A stretch of 64,000 nt of DNA. Source: Bacteroidota bacterium (GTDB lineage Bacteria > Bacteroidota > Bacteroidia > Chitinophagales > Saprospiraceae). Of the stretch, positions 1 through 10,245 are shown piece by piece. The stretch lies in the NCBI GenBank assembly GCA_029781865.1, contig JAKOVW010000081.1, forward strand, positions 248,001 to 312,000, written 5' to 3'. Made by a program: the position numbers and the translations under genes. Under the pieces are notes generated by a model, which saw only the letters and a program-made list of their open reading frames with translations, ran no database searches and was not told the DNA's origin. Positions within the stretch are counted from its first letter, which is position 1. Every line of letters begins with the position of its first letter.

Positions 1-102
1 GGAAAGCATTTGAAAAAACCAGTGGGAAGCAATTATTCCCAATCAAAATATAAGGCAGGCGAGTTGGATTCCAGGATTTACTTAAAGCAAAATAAAAAAT
101 GA
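1..102 (+). CDS. C-terminal fragment of an unidentified protein
   Basis: Frame 1 is open from the first base to a TGA at 100-102 and would encode the last 33 residues of a protein that begins upstream of the window. The tail is short, basic and lysine-rich (it ends in YLKQNKK) and shows no recognisable domain. The next gene runs convergently and ends at 113, so a forward gene ending here makes good spacing. Too little is visible to name a function, and a chance open frame cannot be excluded. Confidence 0.4.
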   Translation, partial: GKHLKKPVGSNYSQSKYKAGELDSRIYLKQNKK

Positions 103-112
103 CATGATCAAC

Positions 113-637
113 TTATATTTTGTACTCCTCCACGTTGATTTCCCATCTCCACACCTTTCCTTCTTCAGGGTCAAAATGGATATCGGTAAATTTCAAGTTG
201 CACGATTTGAGAATTTTTACGGATGGATTTTCATCCGGAGAGGTATGTGCCCTTACTATTTTGACGAAAGAATTATTAAAAGCATTCATGATGAGCGATG
301 ATGCGATTTCACGGCCGAAGCCTTTTTGACGAAGGGGATTAATCACTTCATAGGCAATTTCCACCATACCCTGATGATCCGGTTTCCCTTTATACCCGCA
401 GGTACCAATCAGCAAGTTTGTTTCCATCTGAACAGGTAAATAAGTCCACCATCCGGATTCAGTTGGATCAGTTAATTTTTCCATAGCATACCTTAACGGG
501 GCGAGACCGTAGTCCGTAAATTTTTCAGGTATTTTAATATTCAGTAATTTTTCAAAAGCGGACTGATCTGAAATTAAGATACGCAGCAGGTCTTCGTCGC
601 AGGGAATTAATTCAAGTCTTTGAGTACGTAAGCGCAT
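113..637 (-). CDS. GNAT family N-acetyltransferase (RimJ/RimL type)
   Basis: Predicted cytoplasmic acetyl-CoA-dependent N-acetyltransferase of 174 residues, the normal length for the RimJ/RimL group. It opens with the group's typical strand (MRLRTQRLELIP). The region around residues 90-115 carries the acetyl-CoA binding pattern, with VEIAYEVINPLRQKGFGRE matching the family's 'IGY.v.p..qgkGyg.E' motif. The C-terminal HTSPDENPSVKILKSCNLKF matches the usual 'N..S.kvleK.GF' segment. The substrate, whether a protein N-terminus, an antibiotic or a metabolite, cannot be read from sequence. It lies 40 bp downstream of the TerB-like gene on the same strand, so the two may be co-transcribed. Confidence 0.85.
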   Translation of the reverse strand: MRLRTQRLELIPCDEDLLRILISDQSAFEKLLNIKIPEKFTDYGLAPLRYAMEKLTDPTESGWWTYLPVQMETNLLIGTCGYKGKPDHQGMVEIAYEVINPLRQKGFGREIASSLIMNAFNNSFVKIVRAHTSPDENPSVKILKSCNLKFTDIHFDPEEGKVWRWEINVEEYKI

Positions 638-677
638 TTCGCGGCTAACCGGTTTTTATCAACCGGTTTTAGATTGC

Positions 678-1076
678 TTATGATAGTTTCTCCAAAAAAT
701 CCTTGAGCTCATGCAGAATATTGTCTTCAGCATGATTTACAGATTTGAAAACACTTGCAATGTTGTTGCAGGTGTGCATAATTTTTTCTTTTACCAAAAC
801 ATCAAACAAGCGTTTGTGTTCTGTTGCATAATCCGTAAATTCTTTATAGGCATCTTTATAGGAATACCGGTTATCTTCCAACCATTCAAATATAGCTTCA
901 ATTTCAAATGCAAGATCTGTGTTAAATTCATCCTGATCATTATCGATGGACTTCCAGATCGATACCACTTCTTCGTGTAATTTATATAATTCTTTACTGT
1001 TTACATTTCCATCGCAATCTGCAATGGCATAAAACAAGTAGGCTAATTTTTCGTAAAAAGACTCCGGTTTTTTCAT
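678..1076 (-). CDS. TerB-like small helical protein
   Basis: A 132-residue, acidic, probably all-helical soluble protein with no signal peptide. Near the N-terminus LFYAIADCDGNVNSKEL matches the pattern of the tellurite-resistance TerB fold, in which an 'a.aDG.i...E' turn binds metal. That resemblance is a motif-level inference; the rest of the sequence gives no name. Its role is unknown. It has a plausible ATG start and sits upstream of the GNAT gene on the same strand. TerB-like proteins are usually cytoplasmic and membrane-associated. Confidence 0.6.
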   Translation of the reverse strand: MKKPESFYEKLAYLFYAIADCDGNVNSKELYKLHEEVVSIWKSIDNDQDEFNTDLAFEIEAIFEWLEDNRYSYKDAYKEFTDYATEHKRLFDVLVKEKIMHTCNNIASVFKSVNHAEDNILHELKDFLEKLS

Positions 1077-1363
1077 GTCGATTAATGGTTAATACTATAC
1101 GGCAAAGATAATATACTTATACTACAAGAACTAAGAAGATTGATAGTAAACGGATCGTAAAGAAACCTCAGGGATTCTATTCTATAGAGCGAATGTAAAA
1201 TTACAACTAGCTTGTGATGCGATTGATTTGAAATCAATGGAAATAGAATAAAGCTTGTTTAACTATTTTGTACGCAATGAATCATCTGATTCGCGCTTTA
1301 TTCTCAATGGTTGCATCAAGCTTTATCGATACAAGTTTAATACATCTGGGTTTCAGATCTGTT

Positions 1364-2386
1364 TTAAAAAATCATCAATCCGATTTTCCATGCATTGTAT
1401 TTATACTGGTCATTATCTTTAAACAATGTACTCAGATCGTAATTGAATCCGATGTGAATGTGTTTATATCCTATAGAAGCACTCAGACCGTAGATTGTCT
1501 TTTGAAAATTGTAATTTTTATCCAAAGTAAGTTCAGCCTTTTCATCTAAAGAGGTAGTGTATTCCAGGATTTGTTCATGATTGGTAATAAAACCAACATA
1601 GCCGCCGACATTAATGGCCAGTTTATTTGGTTTGAATTGCAGTCCAACCGGAATTCTGAAATAATGCAGATTTAAAGAAGCTTTATCCACTTTCTCAACC
1701 GTGTAAAATTCGGCTTTATCATTTTTAAGAGTCAGCTGTTGAACATTTTCCTTTTGAGTGAGCTTGCGATAATCCCATCCGATACCGTAATAAAGGGACC
1801 AGGGACCGCGATTACTTTTGCCCAGTCTGGTTTGAAGCAAGATATCAAATTCGCCAAACCAGCAATAGGAACTCCACACTTTGAATTTAGGATAGGTAAT
1901 TCCGGATTGTGTGCTGCTCTGACTAAGACCATTCCAGAACATTCCATAGCGCAGTTTAAATGTGGTTCTTCTTCCGGATCCGGTGATGAGATTTATTGGA
2001 TTTCTCGGAGGAGTATAATCTTTAAAATCTTCCATTGGTTGATCTTTGGGAACAGTATCCTGTACTATTTTGGGTTGAGGAGGGACAGGTGTTGGTTCCT
2101 GCGTAATAATTTGCCCATTCACTTCAGAAATATTGGGTTCATTCATACGCGTATAATTACTCGCGTTGGAAAACGCTAATGCGCTGATTGCATTTAATAG
2201 TTCTCCGCTGTTTTTCAAATACGATTTTTCATCAATGGATTTGTTTACATACAGCTTTTCGAGATTCCACAAACTGTCGGTCAACAAATAGATTTCTTTG
2301 TTGGCAGATTTTAAATCTTCATTTTGATCCTGGGCATGAAGCGTTAAAAAACATGAAAAAAGAAACAGGCAGGTTATGAATTTCAT
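1364..2386 (-). CDS. Outer-membrane beta-barrel protein with N-terminal helical segment
   Basis: A 340-residue exported protein. Residues 1-18 form a signal peptide ending in HAQ. A charged, helix-prone stretch follows (about 20-70) and then a proline-rich linker with PTPVPPQPK near residue 100. From about residue 140 to the end the sequence alternates aromatic and polar residues and finishes in a strand (WKIGLMIF), as in PorT-like Bacteroidota barrels. Periplasmic or cell-wall contact by the N-terminal helix is an inference. No enzymatic motif is seen. A near-match to the -7 promoter box (TACCTTTA) lies shortly upstream of the start. Confidence 0.7.
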   Translation of the reverse strand: MKFITCLFLFSCFLTLHAQDQNEDLKSANKEIYLLTDSLWNLEKLYVNKSIDEKSYLKNSGELLNAISALAFSNASNYTRMNEPNISEVNGQIITQEPTPVPPQPKIVQDTVPKDQPMEDFKDYTPPRNPINLITGSGRRTTFKLRYGMFWNGLSQSSTQSGITYPKFKVWSSYCWFGEFDILLQTRLGKSNRGPWSLYYGIGWDYRKLTQKENVQQLTLKNDKAEFYTVEKVDKASLNLHYFRIPVGLQFKPNKLAINVGGYVGFITNHEQILEYTTSLDEKAELTLDKNYNFQKTIYGLSASIGYKHIHIGFNYDLSTLFKDNDQYKYNAWKIGLMIF

Positions 2387-2487
2387 ATGAGTTTATTTAG
2401 CGTAAAGGTATGAAATGCGGGCCATTTGGCCCGTATAAAAAAATGTTAAGTTAATATCGGTGCAGTTTGACTTGTAAGCGGATTGAG

Positions 2488-4155
2488 TTAGTCGCCAACT
2501 TGTTTATCGTAATCTATACCTTGTTTTTGTAAAACGGATTTTACCATCCACGCAAAAAATAATAAATAGGAAAAGCAGGCCACCGTAATCCAATATGAAT
2601 GGTGTATGCCAATGCTTTTCAGATCCGCCAGCTTCCCTTGCAGAGGTGGTATAATTGCTCCTCCTAAAATCATCATGATGAGAAATGCAGCACCCTGAGT
2701 TTCGTATTTTCCCAAACCTGCAAGCGATAAAGAAAAAATGCAGGGCCACATGATGGAACAAAATAAACCACCACTCAAAAATGCATAAATAGAAACAGTG
2801 CCGGTTGTCATTAAACCAATGATCATTGAAATCATGGCCAGCGAACTAAACAACATTAATGTCGATACGGGTTTATCCTGAGAAATAAAAAATGCCACGA
2901 TTAATACCAGGACGCACAAAACATAATAATACAATGGACTCATATCCCTCGCAGCAATTGTATTCACCAAAAGAACCACACAAAATGCAATAAGCGGAAT
3001 GATTATCATGAAGAGTTGCTTGGCTTTTTTGGAAGGATTGAATACCGGTATAGCTCCGGTCCAGCGTCCGATCATCAAGCTGCCCCAAAACATAGAGATA
3101 TAAGGCGGAATAGCCGATGTCGGTAAATGTCCATAGTCATTGCTTTTCAGCAACTCGCCCATATTGCTCTGAATGGTTACTTCAACGCCTACATAGACGA
3201 AAATGGCGAACATGCCCAACAAGAGCTGCGGATATTTGAGTGCACCCCAGCCCTGACCATCTTTCCTCGAACTCAGATAAGCGGTGCCAAGTCCTGCAAT
3301 CAATACCAACAATGCAGTAAACAGAAGTATCATTCGCTTCCATTCAATTTGCTGAAAAAGATCAGCGGAAATATTTTCCGGGATATTCCGGTAACTGTTA
3401 AAAACCGGAATAAAACACAGTAACAAGCCTGCAGTAATTGCAATCATCGTGTACATTGCTTTGTGTGCAGGTTCTATCTCCGAGGTGTTTATGCCATCCG
3501 GAACTTTTTTAGAAAATGCAAATAAAAGTGCTGCCATTAAAAACAAAAATCCGACACCCATATATAAGGTGGTGACGCTGTTCAGGCTTAATGTTTGAAT
3601 GGCATTATCATCGTAATGTGTTGCACCAAATAAGGCCAGTGCAACGATAATCGGTCCAATAGCGGTGCCAAATGAATTGATTCCACCTCCCAGATTTACG
3701 CGGTGTGAACCGGTGGATGGATCTCCCAGCGATATGGCGAATGGATTTGCAGCAGTTTGTTGTAATGAAAAACCAAGCGCAAGGATAAAAAATGAAATCA
3801 GAAAAAAAACAAATCCGTTTTCCCTGGATCCCGTTTTAACGCTGATGATCATCGCGATGGCACCAAGCAGGGAAAACAACAATCCATAGACAATACTTTT
3901 TTTATAACCCCAATTCGATACGAGATCTTTGGAACGCAGCGCGCTGAAAACAAATAAAGATAAAGCGCCGATATAATACGCTCCATAAAATGCAAAATCG
4001 ACGAGTTGACTCTGAAACTGGTCCAGATGAAAATAGGATTTGCAAAATGGAATGAACACACCATTTCCCGAAGCGATGAATCCCCAGAAAAAAAATACCG
4101 TAATTAAAGTAGTAAGTGCGCCGTAGTTGGTTTGAATTTTTGTTTGCTGAATCAT
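2488..4155 (-). CDS. MFS sugar permease of the fucose/glucose-galactose (FHS) family
   Basis: Inner-membrane major-facilitator transporter of 555 residues with about 12-14 hydrophobic segments. The N-terminal [19 protein letters not shown] and the segment [18 protein letters not shown] match the FucP/GluP group of H+- or Na+-coupled sugar symporters. Two features differ from the 400-440-residue norm: a charged loop with an extra hydrophobic segment near residues 215-300, and additional segments near 375-420. Similar long forms occur in Bacteroidota, so this is not evidence of a fusion. The actual sugar cannot be read from sequence. It precedes ftcD on the same strand with a 91-bp gap, and no functional link is evident. 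Confidence 0.88.
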   Translation of the reverse strand: MIQQTKIQTNYGALTTLITVFFFWGFIASGNGVFIPFCKSYFHLDQFQSQLVDFAFYGAYYIGALSLFVFSALRSKDLVSNWGYKKSIVYGLLFSLLGAIAMIISVKTGSRENGFVFFLISFFILALGFSLQQTAANPFAISLGDPSTGSHRVNLGGGINSFGTAIGPIIVALALFGATHYDDNAIQTLSLNSVTTLYMGVGFLFLMAALLFAFSKKVPDGINTSEIEPAHKAMYTMIAITAGLLLCFIPVFNSYRNIPENISADLFQQIEWKRMILLFTALLVLIAGLGTAYLSSRKDGQGWGALKYPQLLLGMFAIFVYVGVEVTIQSNMGELLKSNDYGHLPTSAIPPYISMFWGSLMIGRWTGAIPVFNPSKKAKQLFMIIIPLIAFCVVLLVNTIAARDMSPLYYYVLCVLVLIVAFFISQDKPVSTLMLFSSLAMISMIIGLMTTGTVSIYAFLSGGLFCSIMWPCIFSLSLAGLGKYETQGAAFLIMMILGGAIIPPLQGKLADLKSIGIHHSYWITVACFSYLLFFAWMVKSVLQKQGIDYDKQVGD

Positions 4156-4246
4156 GTGATGAATTGCTTAAAATTTATTTTGCAGTTATGTGATTCACGG
4201 TTGATTAAATCAGAAATCTGTACCATCATCTCCTTGTACCGAATGC

Positions 4247-5938
4247 TCAATTTCCTGATGCCAGTTTCGTTTTAATGGCTGCAATAATTTCTCCGACTTC
4301 CTTTGTTATTTTTTCTTCGAGATTCTGAGACTTTTCGAAAAGTGATTTTTTCAGGACTTCGTCTTCGAGTCCTGCAGCATTGATTTGCACGTTTAATGAA
4401 GCCCCGCTCACGGCCGCTTGTATGCATAAGGCTCCTACACCGGCATCACTGATCGAATTGGGATTCCCCTTTTCAGTCATTGCTTTAATAAAAGGCAAGC
4501 AGGAAGCAGCAGTTTCCATGGTTTTCATCGGAATATCGATGGCATATTGGTTGGCTTTTTTAATGGCCTTTTTTCGGATGGATTTTTCTTCCGGAGTAGA
4601 TTTGGGCAACCGGAATGCTTCCATAATTTGATTAAATGCACGTGTATCTTCATCGACGAGAAATAAAAGTTCATTGATTTTGATCTGTGCATCAGCAGCA
4701 GTTGCCGAAAAAAATTCAAACTGATCTTCATATCCTTTTTTATGTGCAGTCAGATTGGCAACCATTGCACCAAGTGCTGCACCAAGAGCAGCGAGATAAG
4801 CAGATACAGATCCACCACCCGGAGTCGGGCTGTCTGCGGCAGTTTCCTGGATAAATTTTTCAAGACTTAAATCGACAAGTTGATTCTTTTTTTCTTCGAG
4901 CATATATTCTATGATTCTTTTTTTCGGATCAAAGGAAGTAATTGAATTGAGTCCCAGAGATTGAATGGCAATGTCAATACATTCTTCTTCTGATACGCCC
5001 AATGATCTTTTTTGTTTATGTAAAAAATATTGGCCGGCTTCCATCAATGCGCGTTTGGGAACTAAGCCGACAAGCTCAGACCCCGTTACGATCAATCCAT
5101 ATTTATCCGCCGCTTTACGGCATTCTTCAAATGCGGTGTGCAATGCAGTCTCATTCATGTTGGTGAGATTCATTGAGACCTGTGCAAGTTGATATTCGTC
5201 AATATACCAGCCAATGGCTTTAACTGATTTGCAGGTTCCTGCTTTTCGTACGACTTCACCATTTGCATTTTTAAGAAGTTTACCGGTGAGCTCGTCTTTA
5301 ACCGGTCTTCCATTTTCGCGAATATCAAATGCAACTTCATTAGCGAGTTTAACAGATCGGGTATTCAGATTTACATTATATGCTATTAGAAAATCCCGTG
5401 CACCAATAACCGTAGCACCGCTTGCCGGATTAAATCCGGATGGGCCATAATCCGGTTTCCATTCCGGCAGTTTCATTTTTTGTTCAAGACCTTCATATTC
5501 CCCACTTCGGATGTCGGCAAGATTTTTACGGTAATCTCTGCTTGAAGCGGCTTCATATAAGTATACCGGAATGTTTAGTTCGCTTCCGACGCGTTCGCCT
5601 AGTTTTTTGGCATATTTAACCGTTTCCTCTATGCTAATGCCACTAATGGGAATCAACGGACAAACATCGGTAGCACCCATTCTGGGATGTTCGCCGTGAT
5701 GTGTTCTCATATCGATCTTTGAAGCAGCGTAAGCTATAGCCTGAAAAGCAGCTTCGATCACGGCATCCGGATCTCCTGCAAAGGTGACCACGGTGCGGTT
5801 TGTAGATTTACCCGGATCTACATGCAGTAACTTGACACCAGGTATTTTGCTGACCGTTTCTCCTATTCCCTGGATAAACTGGTCATTTCTGCCTTCGCTA
5901 AAATTTGGTACACACTCGATAATTCTTGGAGCTTTCAT
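4247..5938 (-). CDS. ftcD: Bifunctional glutamate formimidoyltransferase / formimidotetrahydrofolate cyclodeaminase
   Basis: Cytoplasmic enzyme of histidine degradation. It moves the formimino group from N-formimino-glutamate to tetrahydrofolate, then deaminates it to 5,10-methenyl-THF. Residues 1 to about 335 are the transferase, starting with IIECVPNFSEGRN and containing the catalytic-site segment MRTHHGEHPRMGATDVCP. Residues about 355-563 are the cyclodeaminase, with TPGGGSVSAYLAALGAALGA at 372-391 and SDAGVGALC near 497. The length of 563 fits the fused form known from animals and Bacteroidota. No hut genes adjoin it, so the rest of the pathway must be encoded elsewhere. Confidence 0.95.
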   Translation of the reverse strand: MKAPRIIECVPNFSEGRNDQFIQGIGETVSKIPGVKLLHVDPGKSTNRTVVTFAGDPDAVIEAAFQAIAYAASKIDMRTHHGEHPRMGATDVCPLIPISGISIEETVKYAKKLGERVGSELNIPVYLYEAASSRDYRKNLADIRSGEYEGLEQKMKLPEWKPDYGPSGFNPASGATVIGARDFLIAYNVNLNTRSVKLANEVAFDIRENGRPVKDELTGKLLKNANGEVVRKAGTCKSVKAIGWYIDEYQLAQVSMNLTNMNETALHTAFEECRKAADKYGLIVTGSELVGLVPKRALMEAGQYFLHKQKRSLGVSEEECIDIAIQSLGLNSITSFDPKKRIIEYMLEEKKNQLVDLSLEKFIQETAADSPTPGGGSVSAYLAALGAALGAMVANLTAHKKGYEDQFEFFSATAADAQIKINELLFLVDEDTRAFNQIMEAFRLPKSTPEEKSIRKKAIKKANQYAIDIPMKTMETAASCLPFIKAMTEKGNPNSISDAGVGALCIQAAVSGASLNVQINAAGLEDEVLKKSLFEKSQNLEEKITKEVGEIIAAIKTKLASGN

Positions 5939-5982
5939 CCGATCTTTGTAATTATGTGCGAAAATAAACGGTTATTTTTATT

Positions 5983-7413
5983 ATGAGCCTACATCGAATT
6001 TCTTTAATTCTCGGAGCGATATTAGGGATCTTCGCATTGACGGCACAATCGGTGTATATTTCTCCGGATATCAGTATCAAAAATGATTTTTCCTATTATG
6101 TGCTTTCACATCCAAATGGCACTTTTTCATTGATCAGGGATAAATCCTATAAGCTGAGTTTGCAAACACTGGGTGTCGATTTTGAATGGAGTATTGAAAA
6201 AAGTATAGAGATACCCGGCAAGAAATGGAGAATCATAGAGGCTTTTGAGAGTGGCAATGACATTGGGCTATTTTACATTTCCAAATCAGATGGAGAGTAC
6301 AGTTTGATTTATTCTATTTACAATTCTCAAGCCATCCTGTTGAAAGAAACCATTATATACACCGGCATCTCAATAACTAACAATGAAGGAATTAAAATAC
6401 TGACCTCAGATGATAAGAATTGGACGGGGATTGGTTTTTACAATACACAAAATGAAAAACAATTATTGCTTTACAATCGCTTACAGGATTCCGTTTATTA
6501 TTCAGTTAATGTAGATAAATTAATTGATGATGATGAAATCATTATTCGTGAATTTGAGATCAGCAATCAAGGTTTGGTTTTTTTATTCGGAAGAACAACT
6601 GAGCCCGGTTCAGGCAAACGTAAAACACAAACCGTAATTTGTAAAATTGATCTGAAAGGAAACAAGTCAGAAAACCGGGTCATCACATTTGACAATGGCG
6701 TATTTATTAACGGCTATGCAAAATTTGACAACCTCAACAAAAGGCTGGTCATCGGTGGTTTGTATGCGGAGAAAATTCACCAGCAGCCAAAAGGATACGT
6801 AGTCAGTTATGTAAATGAAGACATGAGTCTGGCTGCATCTACGAATGTACCATTTACTGCGGAGTTGCTGGATGAATGGAATGGCAAGGGAAAGAAATCT
6901 GTACTCGCATCAAGTGAATTAAGTACACGTACGATTGCATTAAAGAGCGACGGAGGTTGTCTGATCATTTTTGAAAATACCAAGGAGCTAAGTCGCAGAC
7001 CATATTTCAGTTCATCAGATCCAACAGGAACATATCCCTCACGATGGTACGATTATTATTTTGATGATATCATCGTTGCCTCTTTGGATAAGAATGGAAA
7101 ACTGGCCTGGGATCGTGTTTTGCATAAACGACAATATTCACAAGACGACGAAGGACTGTTTAGTTCGTTTTTTGTTTTTCATACTTCAGCATTGCTCGGT
7201 ATTATTTTTAATGATGCCATCAGCTCTGAAGGAACCGTCTCGGAATATCTGCTTAAACCAAATGGAGATCACATACGCAAAAGTCTGCTCAACACTTCTT
7301 ATAAAAATCTGAATTTGCGTTTTCAGGATGCCACAGAGTTGGATGCACAAAGCATTTTAGTTCCGAGTGAGAATAGCGGTAAGTTGAATCTGGTCAAAAT
7401 TGTATTCGAATAG
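5983..7413 (+). CDS. Exported protein of unknown function
   Basis: A 476-residue protein with a clear signal peptide (hydrophobic residues 7-20, cleavage likely after TAQS). The mature part is rich in beta strands and has repeated 'hydrophobic strand - turn - KNG/DKNG' patterns, such as ASLDKNGKLAWDRVL, that look like propeller blades. No catalytic motif or sorting domain is visible at the C-terminus, which ends in LNLVKIVFE. It is divergent from ftcD with a 44-bp gap. A periplasmic or surface location is inferred from the signal peptide only. Confidence 0.7.
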   Translation: MSLHRISLILGAILGIFALTAQSVYISPDISIKNDFSYYVLSHPNGTFSLIRDKSYKLSLQTLGVDFEWSIEKSIEIPGKKWRIIEAFESGNDIGLFYISKSDGEYSLIYSIYNSQAILLKETIIYTGISITNNEGIKILTSDDKNWTGIGFYNTQNEKQLLLYNRLQDSVYYSVNVDKLIDDDEIIIREFEISNQGLVFLFGRTTEPGSGKRKTQTVICKIDLKGNKSENRVITFDNGVFINGYAKFDNLNKRLVIGGLYAEKIHQQPKGYVVSYVNEDMSLAASTNVPFTAELLDEWNGKGKKSVLASSELSTRTIALKSDGGCLIIFENTKELSRRPYFSSSDPTGTYPSRWYDYYFDDIIVASLDKNGKLAWDRVLHKRQYSQDDEGLFSSFFVFHTSALLGIIFNDAISSEGTVSEYLLKPNGDHIRKSLLNTSYKNLNLRFQDATELDAQSILVPSENSGKLNLVKIVFE

Positions 7414-7532
7414 TCCAAATCATCATTGAGGCTGGTTTTCGATTTACGCCATGGTCCATAGGGTACTAATTCATGCTAAAAAAAAATTAAATAGAATTTA
7501 TCGGAATATATAGCAACATAAAAATATTTATG

Positions 7533-7540
7533 TAAGTTTG
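7533..7540 (+). promoter_or_regulatory. Bacteroidota -7 promoter box
   Basis: TAAGTTTG matches the Bacteroidota sigma-ABfr -7 consensus TAnnTTTG exactly and ends 19 bp before the ATG of the lipoprotein gene at 7560. No clear TTTG box is seen about 20 bp upstream. Confidence 0.5.
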
Positions 7541-7559
7541 ACAGGACTTAGGTGGAACT

Positions 7560-8651
7560 ATGAAGCTTTCTGTTTTTTGGGGGTATTACATATTGCTTTT
7601 TCTTTGCATTAGTTGCAAGAAGAAAGAGGTAAAGATTAGAACGGAGCCAGTTGTACAATCATTTCAGGTGCAGCTACCGGATATCCTCAAATTTAATTCA
7701 CACAAGATTTTAGACACAGAGATCACCGGAATGATAGCATTTCGATGTTTAATTCCTGAGAAATGGGCAGGGCAGGATAAAGTTGAATGGGATTCAACGG
7801 ATCAAATCAATCCGGTCAGATGGAGTGGAATCTATTTAGATTCAACTCGCAGTATGAAAATTCAAATTTATCCTGACCAGAGATCTTCCTATTCTATAAG
7901 TCCAAAAGGGCTACATGGTAAAAAGCCTCCGGTTCATGTTTTGGAAGGTATAAAGGAATTGATTAAAAAAAGAAGATCGGATAAGGTCTATGAGGTCGTC
8001 TATGAAAAAGCATTTGATGCACCTAAACCACAAAACACAGAATATATCAGTGAAACCAGTCAGATTGGTATAGTGCGAATCGAATATGAGGAGAAGAATC
8101 AAAAAATCGAGGAAGAGTTCTATGGAAATCTAAGTACTACAGAATTGAGTTCGGAGAGTTATATTCAAATGCATACAATGAAGTGGATGTTTGATGAATT
8201 ATATAGCTGTAAAGCGCCAAAAGGAAAACTCGAATTTTGCAGGGCAATGGCATTCACGCTAAAATCCTCTGAGAAACGAAATCTTGCATTTTACAATAAA
8301 GTGAATAATCTGCTTGGTAGAATATCAGAGCTTGGATTTCAAAACGCAATCAGGGAAGAACAAAGTTTACATGCAAGAGAATCCGGAAGCAATGATGTAA
8401 CTGCACAAAATAGTAACGAATCAGATTTTCAAAATCTGGAACAACAGCAAATGAACAATAATTCTACCTTCAGTAAATACCTGGGGGGAATTGATATGTA
8501 TAAAGATGATGATATCGATTCGGCATACTTTCCGGCAGGATATAATTTAGCCTGGAAAAGTGAACCCGGAGATTATATATTAAGCCGGGTCAATAATTTT
8601 GATCCTAACGGAAGCGCTTCCGGAAATTGGAAGTTGATGGTGAAATATTAA
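7560..8651 (+). CDS. Predicted lipoprotein of unknown function
   Basis: A 363-residue protein with a lipoprotein signal: hydrophobic residues 8-18, then CISCKKK with Cys19 as the likely lipidated residue. The mature part is hydrophilic. Residues about 50-110 mention a 'GMIAFRCLIPEKWAG' strand-rich segment, and the region 260-310 is Asn/Gln-rich and probably unstructured (EQQQMNNNS). No family is recognised. The start is supported by an exact -7 promoter box 19 bp upstream and by the position of the lipobox. It stands alone, between a second exported protein and the 355-bp repeat array. Confidence 0.65.
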   Translation: MKLSVFWGYYILLFLCISCKKKEVKIRTEPVVQSFQVQLPDILKFNSHKILDTEITGMIAFRCLIPEKWAGQDKVEWDSTDQINPVRWSGIYLDSTRSMKIQIYPDQRSSYSISPKGLHGKKPPVHVLEGIKELIKKRRSDKVYEVVYEKAFDAPKPQNTEYISETSQIGIVRIEYEEKNQKIEEEFYGNLSTTELSSESYIQMHTMKWMFDELYSCKAPKGKLEFCRAMAFTLKSSEKRNLAFYNKVNNLLGRISELGFQNAIREEQSLHARESGSNDVTAQNSNESDFQNLEQQQMNNNSTFSKYLGGIDMYKDDDIDSAYFPAGYNLAWKSEPGDYILSRVNNFDPNGSASGNWKLMVKY

Positions 8652-8828
8652 TGTGTAAAACAATCTCGTTCTTTAACCATGGTTCTTCATTTAGGATAGC
8701 GGTGAGATGCAAATAAATAATCTCAATAACAGAAATTAGTAATCGAATTTAAGTAGGAATTAATGGAGGTATTTCATTTGTGCTAATTTCCGCAATAGGC
8801 TGTATTTGGAGTCAGGTTAATTTTCCAG

Positions 8829-10190
8829 GGCAATTTAATAAGAGCAAAGTGTATCGAGTAATGATTTCCAAATGGTAACAAATCAGGTATCTGACTTAAT
8901 TTCGAAAAAGCCTTTTGAACAAAGGTTATCTGATAAAAACAAGAATAAGATTCCGGTAAAAAAATTGACATACCTCTGTGCCTTTGTGTCTCTGTGGCAA
9001 AAGAACATGATCACATAGAAAGATTTCATGTGAAATCGATTCAAATTATAAATGTTGGGGTGAATTAGCTTAATGGGATGATTATTGGGCCACAGAGGCA
9101 CTAAGGCACGGAGGATACATTGCCGGAGTATATTTTAAAAGTAGAGCATTTAAAAAAAAATAAGTTTGATTCTTTTTCCATAGACAATTTTATAAGAGCG
9201 AAGCGTATCGGGAAATGAGTTCCAAAAGCTAACAAATCAGGTATCTGAATTAATTTCGAAAAAGCCTTTTGAACAGAGGTTATCTGATTAAGAAAAGAAT
9301 AAGATTCCGGTAAAAGAATTGACATACTTCTGTGCCTTTGTGCCTCTGTGGCAATAGAACATGATCACATAGAAAAGACTTCATGTGAAATCGATTCATA
9401 TTATAAATATTGGGGTGAATTAGCTTAATGGGATGATTATTGGGCCACTGAGGCACAAAGACACGGAGGATACATTGCCGGAGTATATTTTAAAAGTAGA
9501 GCATTTAAAAAAAAATAAGTTTGATTCTTTATCCATAGACAATTTTATAAGAGCGAAGCGTATCGGGAAATGAGTTCCAAAAGCTAACAAATCAGGTATC
9601 TGAATTAATTTCGAAAAAGCCTTTTGAACAGAGGTTATCTGATTAAAAACAAGAATAAGATTCCGGTAAAAGAATTGACATACTTCTGTGCCTTTGTGCC
9701 TCTGTGGCAATAGAACATGATCACATAGAAAGACTTCATGTGAAATCGATTCAAATTATAAATGTTGGGGTGAATTAGCTTAATGGGATGATTATTGGGC
9801 CACTGAGGCACAAAGACACGGAGGATACATTGCCGGAGTATATTTTAAGTAAAGCATTTAAAAAAAAATAAGTTTGATTCTTTTTCCATAGACAATTTTA
9901 TAAGAGCGAAGCGAATCGGGAAATGAGTTCCAAAAGCTAACAAATCAGGTATCTGACTTAATTTCGAAAAAGCCTTTTGAATAAAGGTTGTCTGATTAAA
10001 AACAAGAATAAGATTCCGGTAAAAGAATTGACATACTTCTGTGCCTTAGTGCCTCTGTGGCAATAGAACATAATCACATAGAAAAGACTTCATGTGAAAT
10101 CGATTCATATTATAAATATTGGGGTGAATTAGCTTAATGGGATGATTATTGGGTCACAGAGGCACTAAGGCACGGAGGATTCATTGCTGG
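8829..10190. repeat. Tandem array of 355-bp units with terminal inverted repeats
   Basis: Complete units start at 9090, 9445 and 9800 (periods 355, 355 and 354). A truncated, more diverged unit precedes them (about 8829-9089), and a partial unit starts at 10154. Each complete unit opens with CCACAGAGGCAC.AAGGCAC and about 262 bp later ends with the near reverse complement GTGCCTTTGTGCCTCTGTGG. In the first unit these lie at 9090-9114 and 9327-9351 and match at about 22 of 25 positions. A 93-bp spacer then leads to the next unit. The interior encodes nothing convincing; the 62-96-codon reverse frames inside are by-products of the repeat. No transposase is present. Confidence 0.9.
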
Positions 10191-10245
10191 AAGATAATTT
10201 GGATCTTTTGTTTAGACCTAAATAGGTTCTATTTCAAACGGGTAA

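Noticed and set aside
647-668. Hairpin from two AACCGGTT palindromes after the TerB-like gene
   Set aside because: The T tract follows only on the plus strand, whereas the genes here run on the minus strand; not a convincing terminator for them.
1268-1549. Plus-strand frame of 93 codons
   Set aside because: It overlaps the 3' part of the minus-strand barrel gene, which has a signal peptide and clear strands.
8783-9710. Four reverse-strand frames of 62-96 codons in the 355-bp array
   Set aside because: They repeat with the unit period, start in the inverted ends and show no independent conservation; they are products of the repeat.
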